This document shows, piece by piece, positions 36,394 through 43,805 of a stretch of DNA of 64,000 bases. Each line of letters starts with the position of its first letter. The first letter of the stretch is position 1. Source of the stretch: Rhizobium sp. Leaf371 (GTDB lineage Bacteria; Pseudomonadota; Alphaproteobacteria; Rhizobiales; Rhizobiaceae); the NCBI RefSeq assembly GCF_001424045.1, contig NZ_LMQB01000028.1:192765-256764 (forward strand). Reading direction: 5' to 3'. The translations under genes and the position numbers were made by a program. The notes beneath the pieces were generated by a model. It saw nothing but the letters and a program-made list of their open reading frames with translations, made no database searches and was not told the origin of the DNA.

Positions 36394-37155
36394 GTGGAGA
36401 CGAAGCAGAGCGACATGATGGGCGGGCTCGCCAAGGGTTTGCGGGTCATCGAGGCCTTCACGGTCGAGACGCCGCGCCTCAGCATTTCCGAAGCGTCGGC
36501 CATTGCGGGGCTCGACCGGGCGACGACCCGCCGCTGCCTGCTGACGCTCGCGGAACACGGCTACTGCGCCTATGACGGCAAGTACTTTACGGTCACGCCG
36601 CGGGTGCTGAGACTCGGCACGGGCTGCCTTGCCACAATGCCGCTGCCACGCATCGTCCAGCCATGGCTCGACGCGCTCTCGGAAGAGATCGGCCAGAGCA
36701 CCTCGGTCGCCATCCTTGACGAGGCCGAGATCGTCTATGTCGCGCGGGCGGCGCAACGGAAGGTGATGTCGATCGCGCTGATGCCGGGTTCACGCCTGCC
36801 GGCCTATTGCACCTCGATGGGCCGCGTGCTGCTGGCGGCCCTGCCGGCCGAGACCGCGCGAAACCGTCTTCTCGCAGCGCCGCTCCCCCAGCGGACACCG
36901 CGGACGATCACGGAGATCGACAGGCTGATGAGCGCGCTGGAACGGGTTCGGACCGAGGGATATGCGGTCGTCGACGAGGAGGTCGAACTCGGACTGCGGT
37001 CGATCGCCGTTCCCATCGTCAACGCCCGCGGAGCGACCGTTGCCGCGCTGAATACAGGGTTTCCCGCGTCCTCGGAAACGATGGAGAAAGCCCAGGAGAG
37101 GTTCCTTGACCCCCTTCTTCATGTGCGACAGGAGCTGTTCCGCATCCTCAACTGA
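36394..37155 (+). CDS. pcaR: IclR-family regulator of the pca genes
   Basis: Regulator of 253 residues starting at a GTG at 36394, 7 bases after AAGGAG. An N-terminal winged helix (GLAKGLRVIEAF, SISEASAIAGLDRATTRRCL) is followed by the IclR effector domain (YVARAAQRKVMSIALMPGSR, LGLRSIAVPIVNARG). The YVAR and RLPAYCTSMGRVLLA segments are typical of PcaR/PcaU/PobR proteins, which respond to beta-ketoadipate or protocatechuate. It is divergent from pcaIJF with palindromic operators between. The exact inducer is inferred from family. Confidence 0.9.
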   Translation: METKQSDMMGGLAKGLRVIEAFTVETPRLSISEASAIAGLDRATTRRCLLTLAEHGYCAYDGKYFTVTPRVLRLGTGCLATMPLPRIVQPWLDALSEEIGQSTSVAILDEAEIVYVARAAQRKVMSIALMPGSRLPAYCTSMGRVLLAALPAETARNRLLAAPLPQRTPRTITEIDRLMSALERVRTEGYAVVDEEVELGLRSIAVPIVNARGATVAALNTGFPASSETMEKAQERFLDPLLHVRQELFRILN

Positions 37156-37188
37156 TGCCTCCCGCGCGGCAGACGGCAGTGTTGCGCG

Positions 37189-39861
37189 TCACGTGCGCCG
37201 GTCGGGTTTCAACAGCAGGGCCACCAGCGCCGTCCACCCGGTCTGGTGCGAAGCGCCGAGGCCCTGTCCGGTGTCGCCATGGAAGAACTCGTTGAAGGTG
37301 ATGCGGTCGATATCGGCGGGGTCGCTCGCGTCGCCGGGACGGATCATCGCCGGGCGCCGGCCCTCATCGTCTTTCAGAAACAGCGCGCAGAGGCGGCGGC
37401 AAAGCTCGTCGCAGATGGCGGGCAGGCCTAGCATCCGGCCGGAGCCGGCGGGAAACTCGATCGCGAAGCCGTCGCCATAGAAGCGGTCGAACTCGCGCAG
37501 CGCATCGATGATCATGGCGTTGAGCGGCATCCAGACCGGTCCGCGCCAGTTGGAATTGCCGCCGAACATCGCCGATTTGGACAGTCCCGGCTCGTAGCGA
37601 ACCTCGAAGCGCGCGCCGTCCAGATCGAGCGCGAAGGGGGCTTCCTCATGCGCTTTGGACAGCGACCGCAGGCCGAAGGGCGAGAGGAACTCGGTCTCGT
37701 CCAGCATGCGCGTCAGAAGTGCGGTCATGCGGCTGCGACGCAGAAGCGAGAGCAGCAGGCGCCTGTCCTGCCCGGGCTCGGTAAAGCGGGAGACCTGACC
37801 GGTGAGGTCCGGCCGGTGCTTCAGCATCCAGCCGAGGCGTGCGGCGAAACCTGGATGCCGCGTCGCGATATCGGCATCCAGCACCTCGACGGCGCAGAGC
37901 GGGATCAGCCCGACCAGCGAACGGACGCGCAACGTGGTCTCGCTGCCGTCCGGCAGCACCAGGGCATCGTAGAAGAAGCCGTCGTCGTCATCCCACAGGC
38001 CGCGGCCACTCTCGTCCTTCTCGGCCTCGCTGCCGCCGACATGGGTCATGGCCGAGGCGATGGTCAGAAAATGCTCGAAGAACTTCGATGCGACATCCTC
38101 ATAGACCGCGTTCTCTCGGGCAAGTTCGAGCGCCATCCGCATGAGGTTCAGCGCATACATCGCCATCCAGGCGGTGCCGTCCGATTGTTCGATGTAGCCG
38201 CCGCCGGGGATCGGTTTCGATCGGTCGAACACGCCGATATTGTCGAGACCGAGAAACCCGCCCTGGAACAGGTTGCGGCCGGCCGCATCCTTTCGGTTCA
38301 CCCACCAGGTGAAATTGATCATCAGCTTGTGGAAGATCCGCTCCAGAAAGGCCCGGTCGGCCGTGCCGGTCAGCGCCGCATCCATCCTGTAGACGCGCAG
38401 GGCGGCAAAGGCATGGATCGGGGGATTGGCATCGTCGAACGCCCATTCATAGGCCGGCAGCTGCCCGCTCGGATGCATGTACCATTCGCGGGTGAGGAGG
38501 AGGAGCTGGCCCTTGGCGAAGGCGGGATCGACGAGGGCGGCGCTGATCGCGTGGAAGGCGAGATCCCAGGAGGCGTACCAGGGATATTCCCACTTGTCCG
38601 GCATCAGCACGACATCTGTATTGGCGAGATGCGTCCAGTCGGCATTGCGGCCGCTGCGGCGCGCCTCGGGCGGTGAGGGACGCGTCGGATCGCCATCGAG
38701 CCAGCGCTTGACGTCGTAGCGATAGACCTGCTTCGACCAGAGCAGGCTTCCCAGCGCCTGACGCTGCACGAGCCGGGCGTCCGGGTCGGAGATGTCGGCC
38801 TGCACGCAGGCGTAAAAATCATCCGCCTCCCGCAAGCGTTGCGCAAAGACCGCGTCGAAGTCCTCGACCGATAGTGGCGTGCTCTCCTCCGGTGACAGGC
38901 GATAGCGGAGCACGAGCGTGTCGCCGGCGGCGATGCGATGGTCCGACAGTGCTGCGCATTTGGTGCCATGGTCGGGCAGGGCGGTCGCCTTGCCGCCGAT
39001 CAGGTGATCGTTGATGGCGTCCTTGAAAGCCGTTCCGTCGTCGCTCTGGAAAAGCTGGCCGCCGTCGGGGAGGCGCCGGATATTGGTCTCGTTCTCGCAG
39101 AAGAGCATCTGCGCCGGCTGCAGCGCCCGGAAGCGCCGGGGTGGCAATGCGCGATGGCGGGTCGCGACGCTGTTGTCCTCGACCAGCGTCATCGCGGGCT
39201 TTTCGCCCGCAGCGCCCCAGCTCCAGATATTGCGGAAGACGAGCTGCGGGAGGACGCGGAGCGACGCGGCGTCCGGCCCCCGGTTGACGATCGAGACGCG
39301 CATCAGAATGTCGTCGGCGGTCGCCTTGGCATAGCTCACCGCGACGTCGAAATAGCGGTGCCCATCGAGAATGCCGGTGTCCTCGAGCTTGTATTCCGGC
39401 AGGTCGCCGCCCTTGCGGTGGGCGTTCTCCGCCACGAGATCGTCATAGGGGAAGGCTGCCTGCGGATAGCGGTAGAGCATCGTCTGGTAGCTGTGCGACG
39501 GTGTCGCATCGAGATACCACCAGACTTCCTTCACATCCTCGCCGTGATTGCCCTCATCATTGGCGAGACCGAACATCCGCTCCTTGATGATCGGGTCCGC
39601 GCCGTTCCAGAGCGCCAGCGACAGGCAGAGATATTGGTGTTCGTCGCAAAAGCCGGCGATCCCGTCCTCGCCCCAGCGATAGGCGCGCGAGCGCGCATGG
39701 TCGTGCGGAAAAGAGGACCAGGCATCGCCATCGGCGCTGTAGTCCTCCCGCACCGTGCCCCATTGCCTCTCGCTGAGAAACGGCCCCCATCGCCGCCAGC
39801 CCCCGGCCTCGGCATCCGCGACACGCCGGCCTTCTTCCGTATCGTCCCGTGCGTCTGCCAT
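37189..39861 (-). CDS. Large GH63/MGH1-like glucosidase-type protein
   Basis: Protein of 890 residues with no signal peptide, resembling the GH63/mannosyl-oligosaccharide-glucosidase-like six-hairpin family. Marks are WGPFLSERQWGTVREDYS near the start, KWEYPWYASWDLAFH and QLPAYEWAFDDANPP in the middle, and FGGNSNWRGPVWMPLN and FFHGDTGQGLGASHQTGWTA at the end. The aspartate of ASWDLAFH and the late glutamate/aspartate region suit an inverting glycosidase. I start at the ATG at 39861, preceded by GGGAG. A GTG at 39903, overlapping the HxlR stop as GTGA, is the alternative and would add 14 residues. Bacterial members are mostly uncharacterised; trehalose- or glucosylglycerate-type substrates are known for some. 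Substrate unknown. Confidence 0.85.
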   Translation of the reverse strand: MADARDDTEEGRRVADAEAGGWRRWGPFLSERQWGTVREDYSADGDAWSSFPHDHARSRAYRWGEDGIAGFCDEHQYLCLSLALWNGADPIIKERMFGLANDEGNHGEDVKEVWWYLDATPSHSYQTMLYRYPQAAFPYDDLVAENAHRKGGDLPEYKLEDTGILDGHRYFDVAVSYAKATADDILMRVSIVNRGPDAASLRVLPQLVFRNIWSWGAAGEKPAMTLVEDNSVATRHRALPPRRFRALQPAQMLFCENETNIRRLPDGGQLFQSDDGTAFKDAINDHLIGGKATALPDHGTKCAALSDHRIAAGDTLVLRYRLSPEESTPLSVEDFDAVFAQRLREADDFYACVQADISDPDARLVQRQALGSLLWSKQVYRYDVKRWLDGDPTRPSPPEARRSGRNADWTHLANTDVVLMPDKWEYPWYASWDLAFHAISAALVDPAFAKGQLLLLTREWYMHPSGQLPAYEWAFDDANPPIHAFAALRVYRMDAALTGTADRAFLERIFHKLMINFTWWVNRKDAAGRNLFQGGFLGLDNIGVFDRSKPIPGGGYIEQSDGTAWMAMYALNLMRMALELARENAVYEDVASKFFEHFLTIASAMTHVGGSEAEKDESGRGLWDDDDGFFYDALVLPDGSETTLRVRSLVGLIPLCAVEVLDADIATRHPGFAARLGWMLKHRPDLTGQVSRFTEPGQDRRLLLSLLRRSRMTALLTRMLDETEFLSPFGLRSLSKAHEEAPFALDLDGARFEVRYEPGLSKSAMFGGNSNWRGPVWMPLNAMIIDALREFDRFYGDGFAIEFPAGSGRMLGLPAICDELCRRLCALFLKDDEGRRPAMIRPGDASDPADIDRITFNEFFHGDTGQGLGASHQTGWTALVALLLKPDRRT

Positions 39862-39899
39862 GCCGGCTCCCGTTTCGTCTTCAAGCGCGTCATCTGCGC

Positions 39900-40313
39900 T
39901 CACGCCCTGGCGGCTTTTTCGAAGGTTTCGCGCGCATCATGGACTTTGGCAAGGTTCTCTTCGGCCCAGATCCACACGCCACAGAAGGCCGCGCCAAGGC
40001 TCTGGCCAAGCGCGGTCAGCCGATACTCCACCTTGGGCGGAACGACGGGGTGGATCGTGCGCTTGATCAGCCCGTCGCGCTCCATCTGCCGAAGCGTCTG
40101 CGTCAGCATCTTCTGGCTGATGGTGCCGATCTCACGGCTGAGCTGCGTGAACCGCAGTTCGCCCTTCTCCTCCAGCGTTTCCAGGATTAGCATCGTCCAC
40201 TTGTCCGCCACGCGGCCGATCAGCTCGTGGACCAGCGCTTCGACACGCGGGTCCACGACCTCGGGAATGATACGCGGCGGCGCATCGGCGGGACGACGGT
40301 GGAGGCTGGGCAT
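39900..40313 (-). CDS. HxlR-family transcriptional regulator
   Basis: MarR-like winged-helix regulator of 137 residues with the HxlR core: GRVADKWTMLILETL, LRFTQLSREIGTISQKMLTQTLR, LERDGLI-type wing (MERDGLIKRTIHPVVPPKVEYRLT) . The start is the ATG at 40313, with AAGGAG 7 bases upstream. It is divergent from an SDR gene 119 bases away, the usual HxlR layout for a redox- or electrophile-responsive pair. The same-strand glycosidase gene follows closely and may be read through. Confidence 0.88.
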   Translation of the reverse strand: MPSLHRRPADAPPRIIPEVVDPRVEALVHELIGRVADKWTMLILETLEEKGELRFTQLSREIGTISQKMLTQTLRQMERDGLIKRTIHPVVPPKVEYRLTALGQSLGAAFCGVWIWAEENLAKVHDARETFEKAARA

Positions 40314-40432
40314 CGACACTCTCCTTCGGGTGCGTATAAATCTTTTCGGTGCCTTCTGTTCGATGGAGAGTAGCAACGTTAGCTTCGATTAACAATCAAC
40401 GCCAACTCCATCCATCACTTGCGAGGCAGGAC

Positions 40433-41203
40433 ATGAAAACCAGCGGAAACACCATTCTCGTCACCGGCGGCGCGTCCGGCATCGGCCGCGAACTGGCCGA
40501 GCGCTTTTACGCGCAGGGCAACACCGTCATCATCGCCGGCCGCCGGCAGGAGCGCCTGGACGAGGTTGCCGCCGCCCATGAGGGCATCGTCGGCTACGCG
40601 CTCGATATCGCCGATCCCGACAGCATCGATGCCTTCGCGGCGACGGTCGTGCGCAACCATCCGGAGCTGAACGTCCTCGTCAACAATGCCGGCGTAATGA
40701 TGTTCGAGGATCTGACGCGGTCGCGTGACCTGAGCGACGCGGACGCGACCATCGCGACCAATCTCCTCGGCCCGATCCGGCTGACCAATGCCCTGATCGA
40801 TCACCTGACGACGCGGCCGGATGCCGCCATCGTCAATGTCACCTCGGGCCTCGCCTTCGTGCCGCTGGTCTCGACGCCGACCTATTCCGCGACGAAGGCG
40901 GCGATCCATTCCTATACGGTCAGCCTGCGCGACGTGCTGAAGGGCAAGGTCGAGGTCATCGAGCTTGCGCCGCCTGCGGTGCAGACGGAGCTGACGCCCG
41001 GACAGTCCACGCGCGCCGGCTACATGCCGCTGAACGACTTCATGGACGAGGTCATGGCGCTGTTCTCGCAGCAGCCGACGCCTGCCGAGATCCTGGTGGA
41101 GAAGGTCGGCTTCCTCCGCTTTGCCGAGGCGGAAAAGCGCTTCGACGAAACGCTCGCGACGCTGAACGACTTTGCGCGGCAGGCGCAGAAGAGCGGGAAT
41201 TGA
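40433..41203 (+). CDS. SDR-family oxidoreductase (DltE-like)
   Basis: Short-chain dehydrogenase of 256 residues: VTGGASGIGRELAE cofactor motif, VNNAGVM, catalytic Ser in VNVTSGLAF and YSATKAA with Tyr and Lys. The GRRQERL segment after beta-2 points to NADP(H). The C-terminal half resembles the DltE-type oxidoreductases often paired with HxlR regulators. Start at the ATG at 40433, after GCGAGGC. Natural substrate unknown. Confidence 0.87.
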   Translation: MKTSGNTILVTGGASGIGRELAERFYAQGNTVIIAGRRQERLDEVAAAHEGIVGYALDIADPDSIDAFAATVVRNHPELNVLVNNAGVMMFEDLTRSRDLSDADATIATNLLGPIRLTNALIDHLTTRPDAAIVNVTSGLAFVPLVSTPTYSATKAAIHSYTVSLRDVLKGKVEVIELAPPAVQTELTPGQSTRAGYMPLNDFMDEVMALFSQQPTPAEILVEKVGFLRFAEAEKRFDETLATLNDFARQAQKSGN

Positions 41204-41221
41204 TCGACAACCCCGCGACAT

Positions 41222-41250
41222 GAGGGCGGGCAGATTATATTTTCGCCCTC
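41222..41250 (+). terminator. Candidate terminator after the SDR gene
   Basis: GAGGGCG (41222-41228) and CGCCCTC (41244-41250) form a 7-base stem around a 15-base AT-rich loop, 19 bases past the SDR stop. The long loop and absent T-run keep this tentative. The remainder of the gap to 41405 shows GC-rich sequence without a recognisable gene. Confidence 0.35.
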
Positions 41251-41405
41251 GGTCATGAACGGGCTTGTCCGATGCGGTCCTTGTCCCACTTCATGGCGGA
41301 CGGCACGGCGGTCGATCGACTGTCGCTGGGTCGATATGTTGCAGATAGGTCGTCGTTGCCGGGACGCGGGCGCCCGCCGCCCGCCCGGCCATGGGGAAAT
41401 CGTGA

Positions 41406-42092
41406 ATGGTGGACCTCTCCTTCGATGCGTTGCGCGCCCGATACCTGACGACACCTGTTCTGTTGCGCTCCATCCCGGTCGGCATTGTCATTGCCGCCGG
41501 TGTGGTCGCGACCACCTGGACGCACATGCTGCTCAGCGATCATCAGGACCTCGTCATCCACACCTATGAGGCGATCGACACCACCAAGGACGTACTGATC
41601 GGCCTCGACGATGCCGAGACGGGCCAGCGCGGCTACCTGCTCAGTGGCGACCGCCGCTATCTCGACCCCTACGACAAGGCGCTCAGCCGTCTTTCGGATC
41701 TGCGCATCACCCTCCGAGCGCACATCTCCGACAATCCCGAACAGATCACCCGGGTGGAGACGCTGAACGGGATGATCAACGACAAGCTCGGCGAGCTCAA
41801 GCGATCGATCGACGTCCACGACACGGACGGTTTCGAGGCGGCTCGAAAGCTGGAGATCGCGATGATGGAGCGCGCCACGATGGACGGCATCCGTCGTGCG
41901 ATCGGCTCGATCACCGAGAGCGAGAAGGCGCTTCTCTCCGCGCGTCAGTCAGAGGTCGATCGCGACGAGATGCGCATCCGCATCGTCGCAATCCTCGTCG
42001 GCCTCGCCTCGTTCCTGACGCGGGCGGCGATCGAGCTTTATCTCGCAAGGCGCGGAGAGGCTGGTGTGGTCCGCGAGCAGCGGAAACGGTGA
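41406..42092 (+). CDS. CHASE3-domain membrane protein without output domain
   Basis: Membrane protein of 228 residues: N-terminal helix about 22-40, a CHASE3 extracellular helical domain (VLIGLDDAETGQRGYLLSGDRRYLDPYD, typical AETGQRGYLL motif), and a second helix about 190-210. It stops 18 residues later (GEAGVVREQRKR) without HAMP, kinase or GGDEF domain. CHASE3 normally feeds a kinase or cyclase, so this is either a stand-alone accessory sensor or the remnant of a longer protein; no kinase fragment follows. The next gene is convergent. Confidence 0.82.
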   Translation: MVDLSFDALRARYLTTPVLLRSIPVGIVIAAGVVATTWTHMLLSDHQDLVIHTYEAIDTTKDVLIGLDDAETGQRGYLLSGDRRYLDPYDKALSRLSDLRITLRAHISDNPEQITRVETLNGMINDKLGELKRSIDVHDTDGFEAARKLEIAMMERATMDGIRRAIGSITESEKALLSARQSEVDRDEMRIRIVAILVGLASFLTRAAIELYLARRGEAGVVREQRKR

Positions 42093-42097
42093 ACGCC

Positions 42098-42113
42098 CCG
42101 GTCGGCTGACCGG
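42098..42113. terminator. Candidate bidirectional terminator
   Basis: CCGGTC (42098-42103) and GACCGG (42108-42113) with a 4-base loop lie in the 53-base gap between the convergent CHASE3 and MFS genes. Confidence 0.35.
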
Positions 42114-42145
42114 AGCGCTCGTAATCCGCGACGCATCGCTCTCTA

Positions 42146-43555
42146 TCAGTCGCCGGCGCAGGCAACGGCCACCTTCTTCATCGAGACGAGCCAGATGACC
42201 AATCCGCAGACGGCAAAGCCCGCGAGCGTCAGATAGGCGGCGGAGAAGCCGTAGTGCGAGACGATCACCCCGGCGATGGCGGGGCTGAGCGAAGCGCCGA
42301 TGCCCTGCACCGTCATGACGGCACCGAGGCCGGCATTGATATGCCCTGTTCCCTTGAGCATACGCGCGACGAGACCGGGCACGGCGACGCCCAGAAGACC
42401 GGCACCGACGCCGTCGAGCATCTGGACCGGAATAAGCGCATAGGGGCTCGGCCAGAGGCCCGCGATCAGGCCGCGAACGGGCAAGGCGACGAGAGCGGCA
42501 ACTAGAAGCAGGAAGTAACCGCGCCGTCCGGCGAAACCGGCAGCGAGAAGGGCGATCGGGATCATCGTCAGCTGCGCGATGATGACGGTCGCAGCCGTGT
42601 AGGAGACCGGATCCGACAAGAGGCTCTGCAGCGACGAGGGCTGGCTGACCGGCTGCGCCGCGGGCTGGCCCGGCTTGCTCTGTCCGGGGGGAAGCGTCGT
42701 GACAGTGCCGTTGTTCTCCCCGGTGGTGGTCGTGGTGTTGGTCGTCGCCGTGCCGTCGTCGGTGGGCGCACCGGAACTTTCCGCCTGCGTCGCGACCTGC
42801 TGTCCGAGGAGGGGGAGCATGGCGCCATTGCCGAAATGGAAGAGCATCAGCGTTGCCGCAAGGATGAGCAGCGGCGTGGATTTCCACAAGACGCTGAAGC
42901 CCGAGGGCGCCTCGGCGTCCTGGCCCTCCTTCTTCTCGATGCCGCGGGCGGCATCGTGGTCGATATCCTCAGGCTTGATCATGAGAACGGCGATGATCGA
43001 CCCTGCGGCCATCGCGGTCATGAGGATGAAGACGGCGGTGAGGCCGAATTCGTAGCCGAAGAAGCCGGCGCCGGCCGCCGCGAAGACGTTGCCGCCGTGG
43101 TTCCAGGCCTCGTTCCGCCCGAGCTGTGGGGCAAGCCCCTTTTGTCCGACAAGCCCAAGTGTCAGGCCGGCAACGGCGGGGCCGATGGCGGCGCCCGCGA
43201 TGCCGGTCGCGATCTGCGAGGCCGCGACGAAGGTGAGGGTGGGCACGAACAGAATGGCGAGCGATGCGACGATGACGAGCGCGGCACAGAAGCCGACCAT
43301 GAAGCGCTTGGCCTTGGAGGCGTCGGCAAGCGCGCCGAGCGGCGTGGTCGCCAGCATGCCGGCAATTCCGCCGATCGTCATGACGACCCCGATGGTCGCC
43401 GTGCTCCAGCCCTGGCCGATCAGGAAGATGCCGAGGAAAGGTCCCAGCCCGTCGCGGACGTCCGCGAGGAAGAAATTGACCGCGCTGAGGGCCTTAACCG
43501 ACCGCGAGCGAGGTTGTACAGGCGCCACATGTGCGCTTGCCGCCATTGTACTCAT
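42146..43555 (-). CDS. MFS transporter with low-complexity loop
   Basis: Major facilitator protein of 469 residues with about 12 helices. Family marks are FLADVRDGLGPFLGIFLI near the start and GALADASKAKRF in the 2-3 loop. Between helices 7 and 8 there is a roughly 55-residue insertion rich in Thr, Asn, Gly, Pro and Gln (TDDGTATTNTTTTTGENN, then PPGQSKPGQPAAQP), predicted periplasmic. I start at the ATG at 43555. It is divergent from the FAD/GcvT dehydrogenase gene, so it may move a methylated amine or a product of that enzyme; that link is only positional. Confidence 0.87.
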   Translation of the reverse strand: MSTMAASAHVAPVQPRSRSVKALSAVNFFLADVRDGLGPFLGIFLIGQGWSTATIGVVMTIGGIAGMLATTPLGALADASKAKRFMVGFCAALVIVASLAILFVPTLTFVAASQIATGIAGAAIGPAVAGLTLGLVGQKGLAPQLGRNEAWNHGGNVFAAAGAGFFGYEFGLTAVFILMTAMAAGSIIAVLMIKPEDIDHDAARGIEKKEGQDAEAPSGFSVLWKSTPLLILAATLMLFHFGNGAMLPLLGQQVATQAESSGAPTDDGTATTNTTTTTGENNGTVTTLPPGQSKPGQPAAQPVSQPSSLQSLLSDPVSYTAATVIIAQLTMIPIALLAAGFAGRRGYFLLLVAALVALPVRGLIAGLWPSPYALIPVQMLDGVGAGLLGVAVPGLVARMLKGTGHINAGLGAVMTVQGIGASLSPAIAGVIVSHYGFSAAYLTLAGFAVCGLVIWLVSMKKVAVACAGD

Positions 43556-43805
43556 CGAGGAGTTCCTGTGCTGGGACGTTATGTCGGTTTGAGAATTCCG
43601 CTCCGGAACGCGCAAGGTGATCAAAGGTTTCTCATAAAGGGCAAGTTTATCAACGATCTGCTTTCATGCTTGGCGGGGCATCAGCCATCATGTCGCATTT
43701 GCACCGTCCAGCACTGTGATCGCGGCCAGTCCTTGTCGCTTTCAGATCAGGCGTCACACGGGCTAAGCTCTACAATCGCGCGACATCAGAGATACGAGGC
43801 ACGCA

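Noticed and set aside
34856-36756. Long minus-strand frame extending pcaJ upstream through pcaI
   Set aside because: The upstream part is a shadow of pcaI; pcaJ has its own ATG overlapping the pcaI stop.
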